Source: Cryomorpha sp963748925 (GTDB taxonomy: Bacteria > Bacteroidota > Bacteroidia > Flavobacteriales_D > Cryomorphaceae). Taken from it: a stretch of DNA of 64,000 bases. The translations under genes and the position numbers were made by a program. Under the pieces are notes generated by a model. The model was given only the letters and a program-made list of their open reading frames with translations. It did no database searches and was not told where the DNA came from. This document shows positions 25,839 through 34,683 of this stretch, one piece after another; position 1 is the stretch's first letter; every line of letters begins with the position of its first letter. Location: the NCBI GenBank assembly GCA_963748925.1, contig CAVVKG010000007.1, positions 1 to 64,000 on the forward strand, in the 5' to 3' direction.

Positions 25839-27017
25839 CTAATCAAAAACATTACCCGGATTGGCATAAGCCATAACATCCTTTCGCGTAATTTCATTCC
25901 CACATAAGATAATGAGCCTTTCAACAACATTACGCAACTCCCGAATATTTCCAGTCCAGTTAATCTCTTGAAGTGCTTTGTAGGCTCCGTCATCAATACC
26001 TTTCACCGGAATTCCCTGTTCCTCACAGATAAGAGTCATGAAATAATCGGAAAGAATCGGAATGTCATCCTTGCGGTCATTTAATGCAGGCACCTGAAGT
26101 AGAATAACACTTAAACGATGGTATAAATCTTCACGGAAATTACCTTCTTCTATCTCCTTTCGTAAATCTTTATTGGTTGCTGCAATGATTCTTACATTCA
26201 CCTTAATTTCTTTCTCACCTCCTACCCTGCTGATCTTATTCTCCTGCAAGGCACGCAATACCTTCGCCTGAGCAGAAGCGCTCATATCTCCAATTTCATC
26301 CAGAAACAAAGTTCCCCCATCGGCCTGCTCAAACTTTCCTTTGCGCTGCTTGATAGCTGAGGTAAAAGCTCCTTTCTCATGACCAAATAGTTCACTCTCA
26401 ATAAGCTCTGAAGGAATAGCGGCACAGTTTACTTCAATAAAAGGTGACTTATTCCTGTTACTAAATGCATGCAACTGCCTCGCAACAAGTTCTTTTCCTG
26501 TTCCATTAGGCCCTGTAATGAGGACGCGCGCATCGCTGGGAGCGACTTTTTGAATCATTTCCTTTATTTCCAGTATCGGATCTGACTCACCAATAATTTC
26601 GAAACCCTTGATGAGGTTAATTTTCTTGCGCAATGTTTTAGTTTCCGCCTCGAGTGTAGAGCGATCCATCGAATTTCGCAGGGTTACGAGCGTGCGATTC
26701 AGATCAAGCGGTTTTTCAATAAAATCATATGCACCAATCTTGATTGCCTCAACGGCGGTTTCGACATTTCCATGGCCTGAGATCATTACAATCGGAGTTT
26801 CAATGCCAGCTTCCAACGCTTTTTGCAATACTTCCATACCGTCCATCTTTGGCATTTTGATATCGCATAGAGCAACATCATAAACACTATCGGTGAGCTT
26901 CTTTAGTCCTTCGGCGCCGTCCTCAGCGAGGTCGACAGTAAACTTTTCAAACTCGAGTATTTCTTTCAAAGTATTTCTAATACTTCGTTCGTCGTCAATA
27001 ATAAGAATGTGAGGCAT
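25839..27017 (-). CDS. Sigma-54-type response regulator lacking the HTH domain
   Basis: NtrC/AtoC-like, 392 residues. Residues 1-120 form a receiver domain with acidic pair D8/D9, phospho-acceptor D52 (CDIKMP) and K102 (EKPLD). Residues ~140-370 are an AAA+ domain with Walker A GPNGTGKE (169-176), Walker B GGTLFLDE (234-241) and arginine-rich sensor regions. The sigma-54 contact loop reads GAFTSA instead of GAFTGA, and the protein ends at the AAA+ C-terminus without the Fis-type DNA-binding helix-turn-helix of classical members (usually ~440-470 residues). HTH-less forms are known in Bacteroidota, where sigma-54 is often absent or rare, so it may act through another contact. It follows the Ppx/GppA gene by two bases and ends at a clear terminator. 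No partner histidine kinase is in the window. Confidence 0.9.
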   Translation of the reverse strand: MPHILIIDDERSIRNTLKEILEFEKFTVDLAEDGAEGLKKLTDSVYDVALCDIKMPKMDGMEVLQKALEAGIETPIVMISGHGNVETAVEAIKIGAYDFIEKPLDLNRTLVTLRNSMDRSTLEAETKTLRKKINLIKGFEIIGESDPILEIKEMIQKVAPSDARVLITGPNGTGKELVARQLHAFSNRNKSPFIEVNCAAIPSELIESELFGHEKGAFTSAIKQRKGKFEQADGGTLFLDEIGDMSASAQAKVLRALQENKISRVGGEKEIKVNVRIIAATNKDLRKEIEEGNFREDLYHRLSVILLQVPALNDRKDDIPILSDYFMTLICEEQGIPVKGIDDGAYKALQEINWTGNIRELRNVVERLIILCGNEITRKDVMAYANPGNVFD

Positions 27018-27019
27018 AA

Positions 27020-27952
27020 TTATAGATTTCCTTTGAGCACATCAAAAAGTACGCCTTCTTTTAAAGCATACCGTGAAAGCTTTACTTCTTTAATATCGCA
27101 TTCTTCCAGGATAAGCTGAACAAATATGGCAGACATGACAATAATATTCGCACGGATCGCAGCCATACCGGGCATCCCTTGTCTTTCTGCGACCGTAGTA
27201 CGGATAAGCTCCTTAATCAAATCGTCAAGTTCGGCGGTATTAACACCAAGGGTACTTTTCAATCCATCTTCTTCAAAAGTTCCGTTGCGAATGGAAAGCA
27301 TATCCGAAAAGGTCTCAAACGAACCTGACGACCCAACCAGAATATGAACACCTTCATCTCTCATCACTTCAAACAATTCTGAGATTTGATTAGAAAGATA
27401 TTTCTTAAGCTCTTGAATCTCTTCGGGCAATATAGGATCGTTTGGCTTAACCTTCTCAATAAGTCTGGTAACACCCAGTTCGTAGCTCTGCTTCCAAATA
27501 ATTTCCTGATCGTTAGAGATAATAAATTCTGTGCTTCCACCACCAATATCCATAATCACCGACTTCTCATCGTCGAGCGCTCCAGACATCTGTACTCCCT
27601 GAAAGATCATGCTTGCCTCTTGTTCCCCATCTATCACTTTGATGCGTACTTGAAACATAGCATAAACCTTATCGATAAACTGCTGCCCATTGCTCGCATT
27701 GCGAACAGCAGAGGTGGCAAAGGCCAAAATACGATCACAATACTGATTCTTTATTACACTAATCTGAGCCTGGAGAGCTACCAGGGCTCTTTCCATGGCT
27801 TCTTCGGTGATGTAATTCTTTTCAAAACTACCCTCACCCAACTTCACACCGACCTTAGAACGGTACACTTGCTTGTAGCCACCCAAATCGTCAATTTCTG
27901 CAATGAGTAAATTGAAGGTGTTTGTGCCTAAATCTATTATTCCAACTTTCAC
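27020..27952 (-). CDS. Ppx/GppA family exopolyphosphatase
   Basis: 310 residues, the compact two-domain form of the family. ASKHA-fold signatures are visible: GIIDLGTNTFNLL at residues 4-16, phosphate/nucleotide loops FATSAVRNASN (about 92-102) and MDIGGGSTEF (about 139-148), and GSSGSFE. The family cleaves the terminal phosphate of inorganic polyphosphate or the 5' phosphate of pppGpp; which substrate applies here cannot be told. It lies 68 bases after the ABC permease gene and 2 bases before the response regulator gene, so co-transcription is likely. Confidence 0.9.
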   Translation of the reverse strand: MKVGIIDLGTNTFNLLIAEIDDLGGYKQVYRSKVGVKLGEGSFEKNYITEEAMERALVALQAQISVIKNQYCDRILAFATSAVRNASNGQQFIDKVYAMFQVRIKVIDGEQEASMIFQGVQMSGALDDEKSVIMDIGGGSTEFIISNDQEIIWKQSYELGVTRLIEKVKPNDPILPEEIQELKKYLSNQISELFEVMRDEGVHILVGSSGSFETFSDMLSIRNGTFEEDGLKSTLGVNTAELDDLIKELIRTTVAERQGMPGMAAIRANIIVMSAIFVQLILEECDIKEVKLSRYALKEGVLFDVLKGNL

Positions 27953-28020
27953 TTTTCTATATCAATTGAAGGATTAAGGTAAATATAAGCTTTTGAATTT
28001 TCTTAGCAGAAGCACAGCTT

Positions 28021-29367
28021 TTATGCTTTGAACTTAAGCCATTTCCAAAGTTCTTTATAGGTTACTTTCTTGCCATACATTAATATGCCCACGCGATAAA
28101 TCTTACCGGCAAACCATACCGCACCGATAAAACTGATAATAAGCAAGGCCATTGACAAAATAAGCTCCCAAATTGAACCGGAATCAAAACCCATTGCCAC
28201 CCTCACCATCATTACTATAGGCGAGGTAAAGGGAATTTGGGAAAACCAGAACACTGCCGCCCCACCGGGATTGGTAAGCGCAAACTGTGAAACAATAAAC
28301 CCGAATATCAATGGGATGGTAATAGGCATCATAAACTGCTGCGTATCTGTTTCATTGTCTACCGCTGCGCCAACCGCTGCAAAGAGAGAAGCGTAGAGGA
28401 GGTATCCGCCCAGAAAATAAAATAAAAACATACCTAGCATTACTGGCCAGTTGATTCTAAAAAAGATCAGCTCAGTCATATCGCTTATCACAGCCTGATT
28501 CATAGGATCGCTCGTGGCCTGCTCTGCAGCAACCTGCGTAGCCTGCACCTGCTCAGCCATAGTTGCAGCATCGGGAAGTATTAATCCGGAAACAACTGTC
28601 ACAATAACCCCTGTAAGTATAACCCACAGCAAAAATTGGGTTAACCCAACCAATGCAATCCCGATTATCTTGCCCATCATAAGCTGAAAAGGCTTCACCG
28701 AAGAGATAATCACTTCTACTATTCGATTGCTTTTCTCTTCCATTACACCGCGCATTACCTGCACCCCGTACATGAAAATGAAGAAATAGATAAGCACGGC
28801 AAAACCAAACCCAACTAAAGCCTGCTGTTGTTTATAAGACTTCGTGCCATCTGCAGCATCTACGCTTATCAGCTCCACCGGTGTGCGTATTTTACCATAA
28901 GCATTTGGGTCAATATTGCTATTCTTTAGCTTCTCAATCTCAATTACCTTCTCTACTTGGGTCTCAATATAACTACTAGCTTTCACACTTGGCAACTCCC
29001 TAAAAACCAGCTCGGCCTCTGGATAGGTGACAATATCCGGGCGTATAACCAGCATCAGTGAGTATGCACTGGAGTCGAACTCGGCATTGGTCAAGGCCTG
29101 ATTGGTGTATTGAAACTTCATTTGCGAAGTTTCCTTAAACGCATTCCTAAAAACAGATTTCGGCTGCGACAAACTATCTGTTGCCACTAATGGAGTTTGG
29201 TCAACAACCAAAACATTATATACATTAGAATCGCTGACACCCAGATAGATTCCCAGGCTCATTAATCCGGCGATAAACACCGGCCCCAGGAAGGTCATCA
29301 GGATAAAAGACTTCTTTTTTACCCTGGTAAGGTATTCTCTTTGGATAATCAGTTTTGTCTTATTCAT
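28021..29367 (-). CDS. ABC-2 type permease (NatB-like)
   Basis: 448 residues from ATG at 29367 (MNKTKLIIQREYLTRVKKKS); an in-frame start at 29388 lies deeper in the ATPase gene and is less likely. One N-terminal membrane helix (about 22-42), a large extracytoplasmic domain (about 50-180), then five or so membrane helices with the family motif VRGVMEEKSNRIVEVI-like stretch (GVMEEKSNRIVE) just after the second helix. This is the NatB/ABC-2 exporter family that exports sodium, drugs or other small solutes; substrate unknown. Its start overlaps the end of the ATPase gene by 8 bases, indicating translational coupling. Confidence 0.88.
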   Translation of the reverse strand: MNKTKLIIQREYLTRVKKKSFILMTFLGPVFIAGLMSLGIYLGVSDSNVYNVLVVDQTPLVATDSLSQPKSVFRNAFKETSQMKFQYTNQALTNAEFDSSAYSLMLVIRPDIVTYPEAELVFRELPSVKASSYIETQVEKVIEIEKLKNSNIDPNAYGKIRTPVELISVDAADGTKSYKQQQALVGFGFAVLIYFFIFMYGVQVMRGVMEEKSNRIVEVIISSVKPFQLMMGKIIGIALVGLTQFLLWVILTGVIVTVVSGLILPDAATMAEQVQATQVAAEQATSDPMNQAVISDMTELIFFRINWPVMLGMFLFYFLGGYLLYASLFAAVGAAVDNETDTQQFMMPITIPLIFGFIVSQFALTNPGGAAVFWFSQIPFTSPIVMMVRVAMGFDSGSIWELILSMALLIISFIGAVWFAGKIYRVGILMYGKKVTYKELWKWLKFKA

Positions 29368-30289
29368 GGCTATCCGATTTATTTTCAACTACTTTAATAA
29401 AGATGTCATTCATACTGGGAATAACTTCATTTACAGCCTCAACCTTTACCGCAGGTATGGCAACAGCCAGCAAGTCATTTACGCTAGATTTATTGAGAAG
29501 CTTGATTCGGGCTATCGTTGACTCCGCTTTTTTCCAGTGGTCAATTAATTCAAAATTTGTCCATAAAGCATTGGTAATAGAAAGCATATCGCCACGAAAT
29601 TGAAGATCGTAAACACCTTCCTTGTATTCGTCGCGTACCTGACCTATGGGTCCTTCAAGCATTTTCTTAGAATGATTAATCAAGCCAATGTGGCTGCAGA
29701 TTTCCTCTACTGAAGGCATATTATGCGTGGAAAGCATGATTGTAGTCCCGTTTTCGGATAGCCGCTTTATTTCGCCTTTAATCAAATTCGCATTGATTGG
29801 GTCAAATCCGCTAAAAGGCTCATCGAGAATAATAAACTCAGGTTCGTGCATCACTGTAGTGATAAACTGCACTTTCTGAGCCATTCCTTTTGAAAGCTCT
29901 TCGACTACTTTATCCCACCAGCCTTCAATCTCAAAACGCTCAAACCACTCCTTTAACTTCTTGTGAGCATCGCTTTTTGACATACCTTTTAGCCGGGCCA
30001 AATAGATTCCCTGCTCGCCAACCTTCATCTTTTTATAGAGGCCGCGCTCTTCCGGCAAATACCCGATTTTGGAAATATGCTCCGGGTTCAGAGGCTCTCC
30101 TTTGAATAATATTTTACCGCTATCGGGTCCTGTAATTTGATTTACAATACGAATAAGCGATGTTTTCCCTGCACCATTTGGGCCGAGCAAACCGTAAATA
30201 CTACCTTTTGGCACTGTGATACTCACATCATCAAGAGCCACATGGTTAGCATAGGTTTTGGTAATATTCTCAACCTTGAGAATGTCCAT
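29360..30289 (-). CDS. ABC exporter ATP-binding protein (NatA-like)
   Basis: 309 residues. Walker A GPNGAGKT (36-43), ABC signature ELSKGMAQKVQ (about residue 131), Walker B FIILDEPFSGFDP, and the H-loop STHNM. The C-terminal ~80 residues are the accessory domain typical of ATPases paired with ABC-2 permeases. Partner is the permease at 28021-29367. First gene of the minus-strand group ATPase-permease-Ppx-response regulator. A perfect TAnnTTTG box is placed 22 bases before the start codon. Confidence 0.92.
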   Translation of the reverse strand: MDILKVENITKTYANHVALDDVSITVPKGSIYGLLGPNGAGKTSLIRIVNQITGPDSGKILFKGEPLNPEHISKIGYLPEERGLYKKMKVGEQGIYLARLKGMSKSDAHKKLKEWFERFEIEGWWDKVVEELSKGMAQKVQFITTVMHEPEFIILDEPFSGFDPINANLIKGEIKRLSENGTTIMLSTHNMPSVEEICSHIGLINHSKKMLEGPIGQVRDEYKEGVYDLQFRGDMLSITNALWTNFELIDHWKKAESTIARIKLLNKSSVNDLLAVAIPAVKVEAVNEVIPSMNDIFIKVVENKSDSHE

Positions 30290-30311
30290 AAGTAATTAAT
30301 TTTATAAAACT

Positions 30312-30319
30312 CAAATCTA
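30312..30319 (-). promoter_or_regulatory. -7 box TAGATTTG before the NatA-like gene
   Basis: On the minus strand TAGATTTG (CAAATCTA on +) matches TAnnTTTG perfectly, 22 bases upstream of the ATG at 30289. No clean TTG is seen at the ideal spacing. The rest of 30290-30557 shows no gene or strong stem. Confidence 0.45.
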
Positions 30320-30557
30320 ATGGATTTCGTCTGTTTATAAACATTCAATCCTTGATTCTTTCAATAATTGCTCAATAAGTCCACTATAAACCTGGCACAT
30401 TGCTGAATTTGTTAAGCGAAGGCAAAAGACAACAGAGTCTTTGTAAGCTTCGCAGGTTCTGCAATTCTAAAATCACATAGGTATATAGATGGTCAAAATG
30501 ATAGACTAATCTGCTATTGGCTCTGGCAGGAACCTTACAACTCAATGTAGATAACTG

Positions 30558-32189
30558 TTAGTGCTCATCGCCAATCGCCTCTATAATCGGAGACCCCGTT
30601 GCCCCGCTGGGAAAAGGAATCTGAAGAATCATTGACAAGGTCGGAGCTATATCCCGGATATTTGTTTCCCGATAAACTCTACCCTTTTTCACGCCTTTGC
30701 CGTACATCAACAGAGGAATATGACTATCATATTTCCAAGCTGTACCATGCTGTGTCCCGACTCTGGCATATCTCATCCACCCGCTGTCAAGAAGCCAAAT
30801 CACATCGCTCGCCACCAAAGGATAAATCCCACGCTTTAAATTCATAATTGGGAACTCCTCCCCGCTCATTTTCATGATGTCTGCTGTGGGATAAGCCGCA
30901 TAGATTCCCGGAAAACCGGTAAAACTCTTCGCCATGGCTTCCGCTAATATGGAAACCTCTAGCCCGGCGGCAGCCACTTTCTCTCTGTCAAAGTATATTT
31001 CATTGCCTTCTACCTTCTCAATCAAATCACTTCCTGAAGGATGAAATCTTAAGAGCGTTTCTTCAATCACCTTCTTAGCTGAATCTGTATCGATATATCC
31101 ACCCGGCAGATTATTATCAATACTAAATTGAGGAACCTCAGCACCCGCATGATCTCCCGTAAGGAAAACCACATAATTATTTTTACCTACCTTTTCATCC
31201 AGCGCAGTCAGAAGTCTGGCAATTTCTGCGTCAAGCCTCAAGTAGGTATCCTCTACCTCTACCGCTCGTGTTCCAAACTCATGCCCTATTATATCTGTAC
31301 TTGAAAAACTAACAGCAAGAAAATCAGTAATAGCATCCTCGCCTAATTTTTCCTCTTCAATGGCCTTAAGAGCGAACTCGAGTACCAGACTATTCCCAAA
31401 AGGGGTGAACATAATTATATCCTGATTGCTGTTAAAGGGAGCTAACTTTTTAAGATCCTTAGGAAGAACCGGACTCTCCTCTTCTGCAAATTTTCGCTCA
31501 TAGTGCGAATCATCGGCAGTGCTGGCTGTATACTCAGAAAGTGGCAATAATGGCTCCCACCCTTTCTCGATATAACCATCAATAAGACCATTATTATTAA
31601 AATCATCAACCCAGTTCGGGAGTTCATCGAGGTAAAAGCTGCTGGTTACGAACTTCCCATCCATATACCAGTAGGCACCATCTGCGAGATGGCCCGCCGG
31701 CAATATTGCGCCCCGATCTTTTAGGGAAACACCAATAACTTTACTCCTGAAATTCCAGAACATCTTGAGTTCGTCGGTAATGGTGGTCGTTTTAAGATTT
31801 TTTGGACTCCGCTGTCCCGCAGATGCCTGTATTCCTACCGACTTTACAGACTTATCTCCTACGCAATAATAAGAATCCTTATCCCACGGATTATACCAGT
31901 CATTTCCGGCTATACCATGAATTGCAGGAGTTGTACCTGTGTAAACGGAGGCATGTCCCGGCCCGGTTGAAGTAGGCATGTAGGAAAACTGATGATTGGC
32001 CGCGTAAAAGCCGTCATTCATCAAGCGCATAAATCCATCGGCACCATACTTATCTGCATACCGGTGTAAATACTCGTTCTTCATTTGGTCTACCACAATA
32101 CCTACAACAAGCTTGGGAGCCTTCTCCGTTTTCTGAGCAAAAAGGAAAGAAAAATGAAGAATCGCGAATAGACTTAAAACTAACCTCAT
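30558..32189 (-). CDS. pafA: PafA-like alkaline phosphatase
   Basis: 543 residues from ATG 32189, chosen because it gives a signal peptide (MRLVLSLFAILHFSFLFAQ) and an ATGA overlap with crcB; a longer in-frame start at 32264 would bury that peptide. Alkaline phosphatase superfamily: metal-binding DQ in GIVVDQMKNEY (D34), nucleophile threonine in PTSTGPGHASVYTG (residues 72-85), HGIAGNDW, metal ligands in DIIGHEFG and LTGDHAGAE, and a late HGTAW. Resembles PafA, the calcium-activated periplasmic phosphatase of Bacteroidota that releases phosphate from organic monoesters. Last gene of the hpt-adk-obg-PAP2-crcB-pafA group. The exact substrate range is inference; a nucleotide pyrophosphatase/phosphodiesterase of the same superfamily is the alternative. 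Confidence 0.88.
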   Translation of the reverse strand: MRLVLSLFAILHFSFLFAQKTEKAPKLVVGIVVDQMKNEYLHRYADKYGADGFMRLMNDGFYAANHQFSYMPTSTGPGHASVYTGTTPAIHGIAGNDWYNPWDKDSYYCVGDKSVKSVGIQASAGQRSPKNLKTTTITDELKMFWNFRSKVIGVSLKDRGAILPAGHLADGAYWYMDGKFVTSSFYLDELPNWVDDFNNNGLIDGYIEKGWEPLLPLSEYTASTADDSHYERKFAEEESPVLPKDLKKLAPFNSNQDIIMFTPFGNSLVLEFALKAIEEEKLGEDAITDFLAVSFSSTDIIGHEFGTRAVEVEDTYLRLDAEIARLLTALDEKVGKNNYVVFLTGDHAGAEVPQFSIDNNLPGGYIDTDSAKKVIEETLLRFHPSGSDLIEKVEGNEIYFDREKVAAAGLEVSILAEAMAKSFTGFPGIYAAYPTADIMKMSGEEFPIMNLKRGIYPLVASDVIWLLDSGWMRYARVGTQHGTAWKYDSHIPLLMYGKGVKKGRVYRETNIRDIAPTLSMILQIPFPSGATGSPIIEAIGDEH

Positions 32190-32554
32190 GGTATTTGTTT
32201 GGAAATGATGTAAATTAAAAAAACGCATGTTACCACACTGATAAGAATATTTAAACCTGCCCATAAGAATTCACCCTCATTAATGAGAGTAAAGGTTTCA
32301 TAACTAAAGGTAGAAAATGTACTAAACCCACCGCAAAAGCCAATAACCAAAAACGGAATCCAAAGTCCCTGTAAGTACTCTTTCTCAATATACACAATAG
32401 CCACCGCCAGAAGAGCCGAGCTGAGTACATTCGCAATAAGCGTACCCACCGGCAACGAAGTATTGCTCAAGGCAAGCATGGTGATTTTACCAATAAGATA
32501 CCTCGCTATTGAACCAAGGCCACCTCCTATAAATATTGCGATGAGTGTTTTCAT
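32186..32554 (-). CDS. crcB: Fluoride channel CrcB/Fluc
   Basis: 122 residues with four predicted membrane helices. Family motifs: GGGLGSIARY (residues 10-19), GTLIANVLSS, and the pore motif GFCGGFSTFSTFSYE. Exports fluoride as a dual-topology dimer. Overlaps the PAP2 gene upstream and the phosphatase gene downstream by 4 bases each (ATGA junctions). A single gene suffices for dual-topology homodimers. No fluoride riboswitch was recognised because the gene is internal to the operon. Confidence 0.93.
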   Translation of the reverse strand: MKTLIAIFIGGGLGSIARYLIGKITMLALSNTSLPVGTLIANVLSSALLAVAIVYIEKEYLQGLWIPFLVIGFCGGFSTFSTFSYETFTLINEGEFLWAGLNILISVVTCVFLIYIISKQIP

Positions 32555-33120
32555 TTCTGTTTCAATAATAGAACTTTAAAAAGTTTATAAACAGAAAAAC
32601 CAATGGTGGTTCCAAGCAGTGATCCGGCAATTATATCAGATGGGTAGTGAACTCCAAGATAAACCCTTGTATAGCAGATAAAAGACGCCCACAAAACCAA
32701 TAATGGAATTGCCCTCGGATAGTTTTTACGGATAAGTAAAGCCACGAAAGTGGCAATACCGAAGAAGTTGGTGGCATGGGAAGAAACAAACCCATATAGT
32801 CCTCCCCTGTAATCGTTAACAATATGTACCTGAGGACCAATAATTAAATTCCGCGAAGGTCTGTATCGCTGAAATACTTCTTTAAATAACTCTACCGAGA
32901 TGCGATCACTCAGAGTAATAACCACGGCTATTCCCAATAGTGACCAAAGCACTATCTTCCAGTTATAAGTCTTAAATATCAGATACAGCAAAAGCAAATA
33001 AACAGGAATCCATGATACCGCCTTGGTCAAATAAAACATGAGCTGATCTAACCACGGTTGGTGAAGGCCGTTGAAGAACAGAAACAGCTCCTGATCAAAT
33101 TGTTCAAGCGATTCAAGCAC
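32551..33120 (-). CDS. PAP2-family membrane phosphatase
   Basis: 189 residues with about six membrane helices. The three PAP2 motifs are visible: KEVFQRYRPSRN, then SSHATNFFG, then RVYLGVHYPSDIIAGSLLG. Such enzymes dephosphorylate lipid phosphates, for example undecaprenyl pyrophosphate, lipid A or phosphatidylglycerophosphate; which one applies is unknown. Starts 2 bases after obg and overlaps crcB by 4 bases. Confidence 0.9.
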   Translation of the reverse strand: MLESLEQFDQELFLFFNGLHQPWLDQLMFYLTKAVSWIPVYLLLLYLIFKTYNWKIVLWSLLGIAVVITLSDRISVELFKEVFQRYRPSRNLIIGPQVHIVNDYRGGLYGFVSSHATNFFGIATFVALLIRKNYPRAIPLLVLWASFICYTRVYLGVHYPSDIIAGSLLGTTIGFSVYKLFKVLLLKQK

Positions 33121-33122
33121 AC

Positions 33123-34112
33123 TTATTTATTTAGATATTTCCAAATCAAATCTTTAAGCTCAGTAAGACCTTGTTGGGCTACAGAGGAAATAAAAACATA
33201 TGGAATATTCGGTAGGTCGGGTTTAATTTCTTTGATAAGCTCGGCATCGAGCAAATCTGACTTGGTTATTGCCAAAAGTCTGTCTTTGTCGAGCAATTCT
33301 GGATTATACTCGCGCAACTCCCCGAGCAAAATTTCATATTCCTTGTAGATATCGGGACTATCTGCAGGGACAGTAAACAGCAACACACTGTTTCTCTCAA
33401 TGTGTCGCAAAAATCGGGTTCCCAATCCTTTCCCATGGCTGGCTCCTTCAATAATACCCGGAATATCGGCCATTACGAAAGAACGATCTTCGCGATAGGC
33501 CACAATTCCCAGATTTGGTACGAGAGTCGTAAACGGATAATTTGCAATCTCGGGCTTCGCTGCCGACACTACCGAGAGCAAGGTAGACTTACCTGCATTC
33601 GGGAAACCAACCAAACCAACATCGGCCAGAACCTTAAGCTCAAGAATCCTCCAGCCTTCCTGACCTTCTTCTCCGGGTTGAGAATATCTTGGTGTTTGGT
33701 TTGTGCACGTCTTAAAATGAGCATTTCCCTGTCCGCCGCGGCCACCTTCCATTATAATATATTCCTGCCCTTCTTCCGTAATTTCAACAAGTGTTTCACC
33801 TGTTTCGGGGTCTTTAGCAATGGTTCCAAGAGGTACATCCAGATATTCATCAGCACCGGATTTTCCTGTACTCGTCTGCTTTCCACCGCTTTCGCCATGA
33901 GCAGACTTTACGTGCTTTTTGTACTTGAAATGCAGAAGTGTCCACATCTGAGCGTTACCGCGAAGAATTATATGTCCTCCTCGTCCTCCATCACCGCCGT
34001 CAGGACCTCCCTTGGCAGTTAGCTTATCACGGTAAAGATGCTTCGACCCGGCACCACCACTACCGCTTTGGCAGTGAATCTTAACATAATCTACGAAATT
34101 AGTACTAGCCAT
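33123..34112 (-). CDS. obg: GTPase Obg/CgtA
   Basis: 329 residues, the short Obg form without the C-terminal OCT domain. Residues 1-158 are the glycine-rich Obg fold (GGPDGGDGGRGGH, GGRGGQGNAHF). The G domain follows with G1 GFPNAGKST, switch region TTLVPNLG, G3 DIPGIIEGA, G4 as TKSD and the SAK-like ISSVAQQ. Essential GTPase for 50S subunit maturation and stress control. Overlaps adk by 8 bases, so expression is coupled to it. Confidence 0.96.
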   Translation of the reverse strand: MASTNFVDYVKIHCQSGSGGAGSKHLYRDKLTAKGGPDGGDGGRGGHIILRGNAQMWTLLHFKYKKHVKSAHGESGGKQTSTGKSGADEYLDVPLGTIAKDPETGETLVEITEEGQEYIIMEGGRGGQGNAHFKTCTNQTPRYSQPGEEGQEGWRILELKVLADVGLVGFPNAGKSTLLSVVSAAKPEIANYPFTTLVPNLGIVAYREDRSFVMADIPGIIEGASHGKGLGTRFLRHIERNSVLLFTVPADSPDIYKEYEILLGELREYNPELLDKDRLLAITKSDLLDAELIKEIKPDLPNIPYVFISSVAQQGLTELKDLIWKYLNK

Positions 34113-34680
34113 TGTTATCTATTGCATCATACAACCGTTGGCTAATATCGTCTATTGAGCCCACGCCATTAATTTCTACCAGCTTACCCTGTGCGTTGTA
34201 ATAATCTGCTACAGGTGCGGTATCACGCTTGTAAACCTGTATGCGATTAGCAATTATTTCAGGATTTGCATCATCGGCTCTTCCACTTGTCTCGGCGCGT
34301 TTCATCAATCTCTTTTTCAACTCTTCGTCTTCCACTTTAAGCGAAAGCATAAGTGTAATTGATTGATTCTTTCCTTCCAGAAAATCATCAAGAGCCTTGG
34401 CCTGTGTTTGGGTTCGTGGAAATCCATCGAAAATAAACCCGTTTGCGTCTGGGTGCAAATCCGCCTCAGACTGAAGCATTTTTATTGTTACTTCATCCGG
34501 AACAAGATTTCCCTGATCCATATATTTTCTGGCAAGAGTACCCAGTTCAGTTCCTCCTTTAATGTTTCTTCGGAAAATATCGCCTGTTGAAAGATGCAGG
34601 AGATTATAGCGTTCTACCAGTCGTTCTGCTTGCGTTCCTTTTCCAGCACCTGGAGGTCCGAATAGTACGAGATTAATCAT
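34105..34680 (-). CDS. adk: Adenylate kinase
   Basis: 191 residues, short-LID type. P-loop GPPGAGKGTQ at residues 8-17, AMP-binding LSTGDIFR and FDGFPRTQTQ, and a reduced LID with GRADD. Catalyses ATP + AMP to 2 ADP in the cytoplasm. Three bases separate it from hpt upstream, and it overlaps obg downstream by 8 bases. Confidence 0.97.
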   Translation of the reverse strand: MINLVLFGPPGAGKGTQAERLVERYNLLHLSTGDIFRRNIKGGTELGTLARKYMDQGNLVPDEVTIKMLQSEADLHPDANGFIFDGFPRTQTQAKALDDFLEGKNQSITLMLSLKVEDEELKKRLMKRAETSGRADDANPEIIANRIQVYKRDTAPVADYYNAQGKLVEINGVGSIDDISQRLYDAIDNNG

Positions 34681-34683
34681 TTT

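Noticed and set aside
33402..34022. 206-residue + strand ORF antisense to obg
   Set aside because: obg on the minus strand carries all GTPase motifs; the + reading has no recognisable features.
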